A DNA stretch of 7,971 bases from an uncultured Lachnospiraceae bacterium (GTDB lineage Bacteria; Bacillota; Clostridia; Lachnospirales; Lachnospiraceae), in assembly GCA_946627575.1 (NCBI GenBank), contig CAMOVS010000041.1, positions 1 to 7,971 on the forward strand, written 5' to 3'. Each line of letters begins with the position of its first letter. The first letter of the stretch is position 1. This document shows, piece after piece, positions 1 through 5,376 of this stretch. Below the pieces are notes generated by a model. That model was not told where the DNA came from and did no database searches. It saw only the letters and a list, made by a program, of their open reading frames with translations. The translations under genes and the position numbers were made by a program.

Positions 1-469
1 CATAGATTTTTATTCCCTCTTTGAGAATATCCTTTAAAAGGCTTTCATTACCTACAAGCTGCTTGACATCCAGTAAATCTACTTTTTTATGTAATGCCTC
101 TCTAAGGCGTTCTGTTATCTCAAAAAATCTTAAACCTGTTGTCTCTGTAGAGATTAGGAGATCCACATCACTTTTACCTTCTGCTTTTCCCTTTGCATAG
201 GATCCAAATAAATAACAGAAATCAACCGGATACTCTGTTAACACTTTTTCACAGATGCTTCTGATATCCTCCACGGATAACACGCCATTCTCCTCATCCA
301 AAGGGTTAATTCTTTCCAACTCGTGCATTATAAACCTATATTTTGGAGTTGTTTTCTTCCTCTCATCATTTTCATATGTGATGTAAGAACGCAATGAAAT
401 CCCTATTAGTTTTGCAGCCTCTTTCTGAGTCAATTTTTTCTTTAATCGGCAATCCTTAAGCTCTGTCAT
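1..469 (-). CDS. XRE-type HTH plus minimal nucleotidyltransferase (MNT) protein, partial at left edge
   Basis: Reading leftward from ATG at 469-467, an open frame of 156 codons runs off the window with no stop. Residues about 7-34 look like an XRE/Cro helix-turn-helix (LTQKEAAKLIGIS, then SYITYEN). Residues about 65-135 look like a minimal nucleotidyltransferase: GSYAKGKAEGKSDVD (89-103) fits GSX10DXD, giving D101 and D103 as metal ligands, with D131 in KKVDLLDV as the likely third acidic residue. The start is supported by an excellent AAGGAGGTG site (484-476) 6 bases before the ATG and by a strong promoter upstream. GSX10DXD is the signature of MntA-type antitoxins, which AMPylate a HEPN (HepT) toxin. 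Any such partner would lie beyond the left edge and is not seen. The HTH may make the protein its own repressor. The domain calls are firm; the antitoxin role is inference. Confidence 0.85.
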   Translation of the reverse strand, partial: MTELKDCRLKKKLTQKEAAKLIGISLRSYITYENDERKKTTPKYRFIMHELERINPLDEENGVLSVEDIRSICEKVLTEYPVDFCYLFGSYAKGKAEGKSDVDLLISTETTGLRFFEITERLREALHKKVDLLDVKQLVGNESLLKDILKEGIKIY

Positions 470-493
470 AGCTTGCACCTCCTTCCTTCAATC

Positions 494-522
494 ATTATGC
501 AGTTTTTGCATCTAGTTGTCAA
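494..522 (-). promoter_or_regulatory. Sigma-A-type promoter of the HTH-MNT gene
   Basis: On the minus strand, a perfect -35 box TTGACA (522-517) is followed after 17 bases by CATAAT (499-494), a one-mismatch -10 box. It lies about 25 bases upstream of the start codon of the leftward HTH-MNT gene, giving a short untranslated leader that carries the AAGGAGGTG ribosome binding site. Confidence 0.8.
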
Positions 523-545
523 TTGTATAAGTGTAGTTTTTGCAT
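497..545. repeat. Two-copy operator-like repeat overlapping the HTH-MNT promoter
   Basis: ATGCAGTTTTTGCAT (497-511) is an inverted repeat, ATGCA and TGCAT around GTTTT. GTGTAGTTTTTGCAT (531-545) matches it at 13 of 15 positions, 34 bp away. The first copy overlaps the -10 box and the spacer; the second lies just upstream of the -35 box. Repeated palindromic sites flanking a promoter are typical targets of XRE-type repressors, so autoregulation by the HTH-MNT protein is likely. The repeats are seen directly; the binding role is inferred. Confidence 0.6.
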
Positions 546-589
546 AAAGCGCAAGCATAACACATGCAATTATTTTGTAAACCCCGTAC

Positions 590-644
590 CTCCTGTGTTA
601 TTATTTTTGTGGTTTGCAGACCCCCAATTATTGTAACACAGGAG
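590..644. repeat. Long-stem hairpin, loop carries TTTGCAGACCCCCA (copy 1)
   Basis: CTCCTGTGTTA (590-600) and TAACACAGGAG (634-644) form a perfect 11-bp inverted repeat around a 33-base loop. The loop contains TTTGCAGACCCCCA (613-626), which recurs exactly at 1528-1541 inside a second inverted repeat whose arms have a different sequence. No T-run follows, so it is not a classical terminator. Confidence 0.65.
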
Positions 645-671
645 TTTGCTTTGATCTGAAGATCTGCCCTT

Positions 672-700
672 CCCCTGCATAGCAGGGGGGTTATTTTTAT
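672..700 (+). terminator. Possible rightward intrinsic terminator
   Basis: CCCCTGC (672-678) pairs perfectly with GCAGGGG (682-688) around a 3-base loop. GG and then TTATTTTTA follow. The U-tract is interrupted, so strength is uncertain. No rightward gene is visible upstream; it may be a leftover of one that has been lost. Confidence 0.4.
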
Positions 701-708
701 TGTTACAC

Positions 709-738
709 AAAAAAGGGAAGGGGCCAAAGTCCCCTCCC
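709..738 (-). terminator. Leftward intrinsic terminator
   Basis: On the minus strand, GGGAGGGG (738-731), a 7-base loop and CCCCTTCCC (723-715, one bulged base) form a G+C-rich hairpin followed at once by six T (714-709). This is a textbook Rho-independent terminator for a transcript coming from the right. No intact leftward gene is seen between here and about 1050, so it may be a relic. Confidence 0.6.
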
Positions 739-740
739 AC

Positions 741-911
741 TTGGAACTATTTGATTTTGATCTTCTTCACAAACATTGTTTAACATTGCAAACATTACTC
801 AACATTGTACCATTTGCAATGTATGCTTTTCAATCGTATCGTACTTGGTTTTGCAGTAAACCGGTACCGACATCCTCGCCTGCTGATCTTACGTTATTCA
901 TGTTATTCAAG
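741..911. other. Gene-free A+T-rich stretch
   Basis: I see no supported coding region here. The short open frames on either strand lack a ribosome binding site and recognisable protein features. The one notable structure is the ACATT repeat cluster at 773-822, listed separately. Confidence 0.5.
773..822. repeat. Helically phased ACATT repeat cluster
   Basis: ACATTGT (773), ACATTGC (783), ACATTAC (792) and ACATTGT (802) recur at steps of 10, 9 and 10 bp, about one helical turn. TTGCAATGT (814-822) then occurs as the exact inverted copy of ACATTGCAA (783-791). The layout resembles a small iteron or protein-binding array, but the function is unknown and the A+T-rich context makes chance possible. 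Confidence 0.45.
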
Positions 912-913
912 GA

Positions 914-955
914 TAAAAAAAGAACCACCATGGATCGTGATGAACCATGATGGTT
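914..955 (-). terminator. Leftward intrinsic terminator
   Basis: On the minus strand, AACCATCATGG (955-945), an 11-base loop and CCATGGTGGTT (933-923) pair with one mismatch. A T-rich tail (CTTTTTTT) follows to 914. It lies about 37 bases downstream of a leftward TAA at 995-993, as expected for the end of a leftward gene. Only a short tail of such a gene could remain. Confidence 0.6.
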
Positions 956-1073
956 ATGGGCTGCGGATAACAGGACTATAACTGTATACCCTTTATTTAT
1001 ACGGTTTCTGAGCCTTTGACACCAAAATGACACCAACAATAGTCTCTATCTATTAGTACTGAAGAGTACAAAT

Positions 1074-1508
1074 GTGAATCTGCCTCAGTCACCCCTTAGT
1101 GTATATCAGGAGACAGGGAATTTCAAAATATACCTGTCTGATGTTGGTCTGTTATCAACTATGGCTGGTGTCAAGTTCAAGGACCTTCTCCCGGAGACGG
1201 GTAATATATTTAAAGGTGCAATTGCGGAAAACTATGTGATACAGACTATGACGGCTGCAGCTGTCCCCAGTTACTATTATAAGCCGGATCAAAGCATGGA
1301 AATCGATCAGCTTCTCGACCTGGAAGGAGATATTGTGCCATTGGAGATTAAGTCAGGCAGACACAAGCGGTCCACAAGCCTCAAAAACTATAGTGCCCGT
1401 CATAACCCTATAAGAATGTATAGGCTGTCAGAACGTAATTTTGGAATGGCGGATAACCTATACTCTGTTCCTCTTTATGCGGCAGGATGCTTGTTCTTTA
1501 CTTTATAG
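1074..1508 (+). pseudogene. C-terminal fragment of a DUF4143/AAA-family ATPase
   Basis: The 144-residue frame starts at a GTG with no good ribosome binding site and ends at TAG (1506-1508). It matches the C-terminal DUF4143 part of AAA_14-type ATPases. Visible hallmarks, in order, are PLSVY, FKIYLSDVGLLS, FKGAIAENYV, YYYKPDQSMEIDQLL, VPLEIKSG and a final VPLYAAGCLF. The central part resembles a PD-(D/E)XK-like fold with E..D and E-IK motifs (inference from the pattern). Whole members have about 400 residues. The N-terminal P-loop ATPase and HTH regions are absent, since upstream in-frame codons lose the family pattern near 1050 and reach a stop at 1017-1019. It is therefore probably a decayed remnant and not an active enzyme. 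Its A+T-rich composition fits the accessory DNA on its left. Confidence 0.75.
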
Positions 1509-1514
1509 TTTAAC

Positions 1515-1557
1515 TCCCAAGATTCACTTTGCAGACCCCCATTAATATTTCTTGGGA
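1515..1557. repeat. Hairpin, loop carries TTTGCAGACCCCCA (copy 2)
   Basis: TCCCAAGA (1515-1522) and TCTTGGGA (1550-1557) form a perfect 8-bp inverted repeat with a 27-base loop. The loop holds TTTGCAGACCCCCA (1528-1541), identical to 613-626. It starts 7 bases after the stop of the DUF4143 remnant. The arms differ in sequence from those of copy 1, so loop, not stem, is conserved. Confidence 0.65.
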
Positions 1558-1723
1558 CTTCTATCACTTTTAAAGCGACATGTCACTCTAAAAATTACCG
1601 AAATGCTTATATCAAACAAATACCAATCCCTAGGGGATACTATACCACGCGAAATCAGCAAATAAAAGGACAGCACACAATCAGGTCCTCAATTGGCAGC
1701 ACATGACTGGGCCTTCATTATAC
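1558..1723. other. Intergenic stretch without a visible gene
   Basis: No supported coding region or RNA gene is seen. A weaker promoter-like pair, TTGGCA (1693-1698) and CATTAT (1716-1721) with 17-bp spacing, could be a second start for the Moco operon. The stretch marks the change from A+T-rich accessory DNA to the more G+C-rich operon. Confidence 0.4.
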
Positions 1724-1752
1724 TTGCAATGGCGAAAATATGGTGCTAGAAT
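1724..1752 (+). promoter_or_regulatory. Promoter of the Moco operon
   Basis: TTGCAA (1724-1729), a 17-base spacer and TAGAAT (1747-1752) give a sigma-A-like promoter with two mismatches in the -35 box and one in the -10 box. Transcription would start near 1759-1762, just before the structured leader. It leaves about 200 nt of leader before the first gene. Confidence 0.65.
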
Positions 1753-1768
1753 AAAAAAAATAATAAGA

Positions 1769-1885
1769 GTTTCCGAGTCTGCAGACCTAAAGAGCCATCC
1801 ATGGTGTGCAGTCCGCAGTCCGGGCCCGGCCCGGACCCAGAGCCATACGGGAAACGGTATGACTTTCCGTGTTTGAGAAGGAGAC
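1769..1885 (+). ncRNA. Candidate Moco-type riboswitch aptamer
   Basis: A compact fold can be drawn by eye. P1 is GTTTCC (1769-1774) with GGAGAC (1880-1885), including one G-U pair. A second stem is CTGCAGACC (1779-1787) with GGTGTGCAG (1803-1811), one G-G mismatch. It is capped by CCTAAAG (1786-1792) and CATGG (1800-1804), which resemble the 11-nt tetraloop receptor. GTCCGGGC (1818-1825) pairs with GCCCGGAC (1829-1836). CATAC (1844-1848) pairs with GTATG (1857-1861), ending in a GAAA loop (1851-1854). The Moco RNA motif is known to lie before moa and mod genes and, as I recall, contains such a tetraloop-receptor pair. Position and architecture fit, but no covariance-model search was run. A tungsten-cofactor version is not excluded. 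Confidence 0.65.
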
Positions 1886-1901
1886 AGATGAGAACCATAG
1901 G

Positions 1902-1934
1902 GGAGGACTGTCTTTTTGACAGTTCTCCTTTTTT
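1902..1934 (+). terminator. Leader terminator (attenuator) before the Moco operon
   Basis: GGAGGACTGTC (1902-1912) pairs along its whole length, with one G-U, with GACAGTTCTCC (1918-1928) around a TTTTT loop. Six T follow (1929-1934). It lies between the aptamer and the first start codon, so it must be controlled for the operon to be expressed. An alternative helix, GAGAAGGAGA (1875-1884) with TCTCCTTTTT (1924-1933), would break it and act as antiterminator. Confidence 0.88.
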
Positions 1935-1957
1935 AGATTTTAGGGGAGAATTATTAT

Positions 1958-2977
1958 ATGAAAATCATGAAAGTAACGGATGCTGTGGGTCAGGTTCTGT
2001 GCCACGATATTACCCAGATCATTGTGGGGGAAAAGAAAGGTCCGGTATTCCGAAAGGGTCATATTATCCGGGAGGAGGATATTCCTGTCCTTCTTTCCGT
2101 GGGCAAGGAAAATGTCTATGTCTGGACATATGATGAAAACATGCTCCACGAGAATGAGGCGGCGGAAGTTTTAAGGGAGATTTGCCAGGGCCCGGGGATG
2201 CATCCTACAGAAGTAAAAGAAGGAAAGATTGAACTGGTAGCTGACGCGGAGGGTCTTCTGAAGATTCGGAGGGATGCGCTTAGGGCGGTGAACGGTCTGG
2301 GCCAGATGATGATCGCTGCCCGCCACGGGGATTTCCCTGTAAAAAAGGGAGATAAACTGGCAGGGACCAGAATCATCCCCCTGATCATTGAAAAAGAGAA
2401 AATGGAAAAAGCAAAAGAGCTGGCAGGAGGAGAACCTATCTTCACTGTCATGCCTTTTAAAAAGAAAAAAGCCGGCGTAATAACTACCGGCAGTGAAGTC
2501 TATCACGGAAGGATCAGGGATACTTTTACCCCTGTGATAGAGAGAAAGCTGGCCGAGTACCAGGTAGAAATCATAGATCATGTCATCTGTGATGATGACC
2601 ACCGGATGATCACGGAAGCTATCCTGACCCAGATTGAGAAAGGGGCAGAGATGATCTTTTGTACCGGCGGCATGAGTGTGGATCCCGATGACCGTACCCC
2701 TCTGGCTATCAAGAACACCGGAGCCCGTATCGTTTCCTATGGAGCTCCTGTTCTTCCGGGAGCCATGTTTCTTCTTGCTTACTATAATGAAACCATACCG
2801 GTTGCCGGTCTTCCCGGCTGCGTTATGTATGCGGGCAGAACCGTTTTCGACCTGGTATTACCCCGGCTCCTGGCCGGAGATATGATCAATGCCCGGGAAC
2901 TTGCCGCCCTGGGGGAGGGAGGATTATGCCTGAATTGTTCCCTGTGCACCTTCCCCAACTGCGGTTTTGGAAAGTAG
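1958..2977 (+). CDS. MoeA/MogA-like molybdopterin-binding protein with Cys-rich C-terminus
   Basis: First gene of the operon, 339 residues; ATG at 1958 follows AGGGGAG (1942-1948). Residues about 1-170 resemble the N-terminal region of clostridial MoeA-like proteins (VLCHDITQI, FRKGHII). Residues about 172-310 form a MoCF_biosynth (MogA/MoeA) fold, with ITTGSEV (175-181), FCTGGMSVDPDDRTP (234-248) and a later LPGC in place of the LPGNP loop of MoeA. The last 16 residues carry C324, C327, C330 and C335 (CX2CX2CX4C), a possible metal or Fe-S site. Lack of a convincing MoeA domain set and the shorter length argue against a plain MoeA; a complete moeA lies downstream. It probably binds molybdopterin or Moco, acting in maturation or delivery to a molybdoenzyme. 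Binding is well supported; the exact role is unknown. A second in-frame ATG at 1967 is possible. Confidence 0.85.
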   Translation: MKIMKVTDAVGQVLCHDITQIIVGEKKGPVFRKGHIIREEDIPVLLSVGKENVYVWTYDENMLHENEAAEVLREICQGPGMHPTEVKEGKIELVADAEGLLKIRRDALRAVNGLGQMMIAARHGDFPVKKGDKLAGTRIIPLIIEKEKMEKAKELAGGEPIFTVMPFKKKKAGVITTGSEVYHGRIRDTFTPVIERKLAEYQVEIIDHVICDDDHRMITEAILTQIEKGAEMIFCTGGMSVDPDDRTPLAIKNTGARIVSYGAPVLPGAMFLLAYYNETIPVAGLPGCVMYAGRTVFDLVLPRLLAGDMINARELAALGEGGLCLNCSLCTFPNCGFGK

Positions 2978-2984
2978 GTGGCTT

Positions 2985-3455
2985 ATGGATTTTACACATT
3001 TCGATACCGACGGAAATGCATGGATGGTTGATGTGTCCAAAAAGGATGTAACCCGGCGGGAGGCAACGGCCTGTGGAGATATCATCATGTCGGATGAATG
3101 TTTCAAAAAAGTGAAAACCGGGCAGATGAAGAAGGGAGACGTCCTGAGTGTAGCCAGAATCGCCGGAATCATGGGAGGCAAGAAGACCTCCGACCTGATT
3201 CCCCTTTGTCATAATCTGAATCTGACCGGGCTGGAGGTCTGGTTTGAGATGGAAGAAACAAAGAACACGATCCGGGCCTTCTGCAGGGCCAGGACCATCG
3301 GCAAAACCGGAGTGGAGATGGAAGCCCTGACCGGGGTGCATATTGCCTTACTGACAATCTATGACATGTGTAAGGCTGTGGATAAAAAAATGGTAATGAC
3401 CAATATCCATCTTCTCCATAAAACCGGTGGAAAGAGCGGTGATTTCCATGCTTGA
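2985..3455 (+). CDS. moaC: Cyclic pyranopterin monophosphate synthase MoaC
   Basis: 156 residues, the usual MoaC length. MoaC acts in the cytoplasm on 3',8-cyclo-7,8-dihydro-GTP, the product of MoaA, and forms cyclic pyranopterin monophosphate. Family blocks are intact: VDVSKKDVTRREATA (15-29), KKGDVLSVARIAGIMGGKK (49-67), TSDLIPLCHNLNLTG (68-82), VEMEALTGV and IYDMCKAVDK (125-134). K50, D127 and K130 match E. coli K51, D128 and K131, active-site residues. ATG at 2985 is chosen because the protein there begins like other MoaC proteins; an upstream TTG would add six residues overlapping the previous gene. The start lies 7 bases after the previous stop, with AGGTGG or GGAAAG as ribosome binding site. 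The end overlaps moaA by 8 bases, suggesting translational coupling. Confidence 0.96.
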   Translation: MDFTHFDTDGNAWMVDVSKKDVTRREATACGDIIMSDECFKKVKTGQMKKGDVLSVARIAGIMGGKKTSDLIPLCHNLNLTGLEVWFEMEETKNTIRAFCRARTIGKTGVEMEALTGVHIALLTIYDMCKAVDKKMVMTNIHLLHKTGGKSGDFHA

Positions 3456-4413
3456 TCAACGGGGAAGAGATATCAATTACATGAGGGTGTCCATCACGGA
3501 CAAATGTAATCTCCGCTGCCGTTACTGCATGCCGGAGGGCGTGGATATTCTTCCTATGTCCGACCTGCTGACCTTTGAAGAAATCAGGGCCGTCTGCAGA
3601 CAGGCGTCCCTTCTGAGGATCAACCGGATCAAGATTACCGGCGGGGAGCCCCTGGCCCGCCGGGGTGTGGCGGAGCTGGTGTCCATGCTCCGAGATTTAC
3701 CGGGGATCGATCAGATTACCATGACCAGCAACGGAGTCCTCCTTTCCAAATATCTGCCGGACCTGAAAAAAGCCGGCCTGGACGGGATTAATATCAGTCT
3801 GGATACCCTGGATCGGGAAAACTACAGGAGAATAACCGGAAGAGACCACCTGGATGAGGTTCTGAAAGGGCTGGATCAGGCACTGGATTCCGGCATCCGG
3901 GTCAAGATAAATACTGTATTGATGAAAGGTGTAAATGACCGGGAGTGGCCGGACCTGCTTGCACTGGCAAAAACAAAAAAACTTGATGTGCGCATGATAG
4001 AACTGATGCCGATCGGATCCGGAAAGACATTTGAAGGTATTTCCAACGAAGATCTTATCCGGCGCCTGAAAGACCGGTTTCCGGATATGGCATTGGATCA
4101 GAGGATCCATGGAAACGGGCCGGCAGTTTACTATCAGATTCCCGGCTGGAAGGGATCGATTGGGTTGATCAGTCCGGTTCATGGAAAGTTCTGTGACAAA
4201 TGCAACCGGATCCGGATGTCGGCCACGGGAGAATTGAAGCCTTGTCTGTGCTATGCCCCGGTGGCAAACATCCGGGACCTGCTTCGCAGCCAGGGGGAGG
4301 AAGCAGTGGCGAAGGTTCTGAAGAAGATCATATATGAGAAACCGGAAGCCCACTGTTTCGGCAGGATTGAAGAGATTACAGAAGACAAGCAAATGATTGC
4401 AATTGGGGGTTAA
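3448..4413 (+). CDS. moaA: GTP 3',8-cyclase MoaA (radical SAM)
   Basis: 321 residues from ATG at 3448. MoaA uses S-adenosylmethionine and two [4Fe-4S] clusters to cyclise GTP, the first step of Moco synthesis. The N-terminal cluster motif is C20-X3-C24-X2-C27 in TDKCNLRCRYCMPEG, followed by the SAM-binding ITGGEPLARRG (63-73). The substrate-binding cluster is C249-X2-C252-X13-C266 in FCDKCNRIRMSATGELKPC. The protein ends in IAIGG; the terminal double glycine is known to be needed for activity in this family, so the C-terminus is intact. The start overlaps the moaC stop (ATGCTTGA); no strong ribosome binding site is visible, so reinitiation after moaC is likely. A GTG/TTG further upstream would lie inside moaC and give a tail unlike the family. 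Confidence 0.97.
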   Translation: MLDQRGRDINYMRVSITDKCNLRCRYCMPEGVDILPMSDLLTFEEIRAVCRQASLLRINRIKITGGEPLARRGVAELVSMLRDLPGIDQITMTSNGVLLSKYLPDLKKAGLDGINISLDTLDRENYRRITGRDHLDEVLKGLDQALDSGIRVKINTVLMKGVNDREWPDLLALAKTKKLDVRMIELMPIGSGKTFEGISNEDLIRRLKDRFPDMALDQRIHGNGPAVYYQIPGWKGSIGLISPVHGKFCDKCNRIRMSATGELKPCLCYAPVANIRDLLRSQGEEAVAKVLKKIIYEKPEAHCFGRIEEITEDKQMIAIGG

Positions 4414-4419
4414 AAATTG

Positions 4420-5358
4420 ATGGTTGGCGTACTGAAAGGAATCTGTATCAGTGAAAAAAAAGGAACGAAAAAAAGGGAAGTGAACGAAGTCTTCCTGAAA
4501 GAGAACTGGGGCCTGGAAGGGGATGCCCATGCCGGGCATTGGCATCGCCAGGTCAGCCTTCTCTCTTCAGAAAAAATCGATGCTTTTCGGGAGAAAGGCG
4601 CCAAGGTGGTTTACGGAGATTTCGGGGAAAACCTGATCGTGGATGGTTTTGATTTCCGGAGCCTGCCTGTAGGCACCCGGTTTCGAATAGGAGAAGCGAT
4701 TCTTGAGATGAGCCAGATCGGCAAAGAGTGTCACAGCCATTGTGCCATCTATCAGACCATGGGGGACTGTATCATGCCCCGGGAAGGGGTGTTCGCCGTG
4801 GTGAAGAAGGCCGGCTGCATCCGTGTCGGAGATTCGGTAGAGTGTCTGGGCCTGGACCCGGACAGACCTTTGACCGCAGCGGTGATCACCCTGAGTGACA
4901 AAGGATTCCGGGGAGAGCGGGAGGATCAGAGCGGGCCGACCATTGTCGAGATTCTAAAGGAAAATGGCTATGAGGTCCTTGAGACCATTCTCCTGCCGGA
5001 CCATCAGGCAGAAATTGAAAAAGAATTGATTCGCCTTAGTGACCAGCGCCAGGTAAACCTGATCGTTACTACCGGAGGGACCGGATTTGCCCCAACCGAT
5101 GTGACACCGGAGGCCACGATGAATGTGGCGACCAGAAATGCCCCCGGAATTGCCGAGGCCATTCGCGCCGGTTCCATGGCGATTACCAGAAGGGCCATGC
5201 TGTCCCGGGAGGCATCGGTTATCCGTAATCAGACTCTGATCATAAACCTGCCCGGCAGCCCCAAGGCAGTAAAGGAAAGTCTGGGCCTGGTCATTGACCA
5301 GCTAGATCACGGCATTCGAATCCTTACCGGACGCGCAGGCGAATGTGCCAGAAAGTAG
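4420..5358 (+). CDS. MOSC domain-MogA fusion (molybdopterin adenylyltransferase)
   Basis: 312 residues, two domains. Residues 1 to about 145 are a MOSC domain: NWGLEGDAHAGHWHRQVSLL (29-48), GDFGENL, then CHSHCAIYQTMGDCIMPREG (104-123) with three cysteines; C117 in GDCIMP is the best candidate for the conserved MOSC cysteine. Residues about 150-312 are MogA/MoaB-like: VITLSDKG, DQSGP, then TGGTGFAPTDVTPEAT (218-233) and NLPGSPKAVKESL. MogA adenylylates molybdopterin before metal insertion by MoeA. MOSC domains are thought to carry metal-sulfur groups or Moco sulfur. Fusion of the two suggests direct handover between cofactor formation and later sulfuration or delivery; this is inference. ATG at 4420 (TTG at 4417 is adjacent) lies 6 bases after the moaA stop, with a GGGGG stretch at the end of moaA as the only ribosome binding site. 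Confidence 0.9.
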   Translation: MVGVLKGICISEKKGTKKREVNEVFLKENWGLEGDAHAGHWHRQVSLLSSEKIDAFREKGAKVVYGDFGENLIVDGFDFRSLPVGTRFRIGEAILEMSQIGKECHSHCAIYQTMGDCIMPREGVFAVVKKAGCIRVGDSVECLGLDPDRPLTAAVITLSDKGFRGEREDQSGPTIVEILKENGYEVLETILLPDHQAEIEKELIRLSDQRQVNLIVTTGGTGFAPTDVTPEATMNVATRNAPGIAEAIRAGSMAITRRAMLSREASVIRNQTLIINLPGSPKAVKESLGLVIDQLDHGIRILTGRAGECARK

Positions 5359-5359
5359 A

Positions 5360-5369
5360 GGGGGGGGGG
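5360..5369 (+). promoter_or_regulatory. Poly-G tract serving as moeA ribosome binding site
   Basis: Ten consecutive G follow the stop of the MOSC-MogA gene, within AGAGGGGGGGGGGA, ending 7 bases before the moeA ATG. This is the only Shine-Dalgarno-like sequence for moeA. Homopolymers of this length can slip in replication, which would alter spacing to the start codon. The length could also be a sequencing artefact. Confidence 0.55.
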
Positions 5370-5376
5370 ACCTGAT

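Noticed and set aside
512..727. Leftward 71-codon frame upstream of the HTH-MNT gene
   Set aside because: It overlaps the hairpin, the terminators, the promoter and part of the operator, has no ribosome binding site and reads as low-complexity translation of repeats.
773..822. CRISPR-like array
   Set aside because: Repeat units are only 5-7 bases with 2-5 base gaps; there are no spacer-length intervals and no cas genes.
830..1039. Leftward 69-codon frame
   Set aside because: It passes through the terminator hairpin at 923-955 and shows no protein family pattern.
1779..1788. GTCTGCAGAC palindrome as an operator, or a third copy of the TGCAGACC loop motif
   Set aside because: The match to the 613/1528 motif is only 8 bases with no enclosing inverted repeat, and the bases are used in the predicted aptamer stem.
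1801..2133. Rightward 110-codon frame across the leader
   Set aside because: It runs through the hairpins, the terminator and into the first gene in another frame; the region is better explained as a structured leader.
3697..4545. Leftward 282-codon open frame antisense to moaA
   Set aside because: It lies opposite two complete, recognisable genes (moaA and the MOSC-MogA fusion), has no family features and no ribosome binding site; it is a codon-usage shadow.
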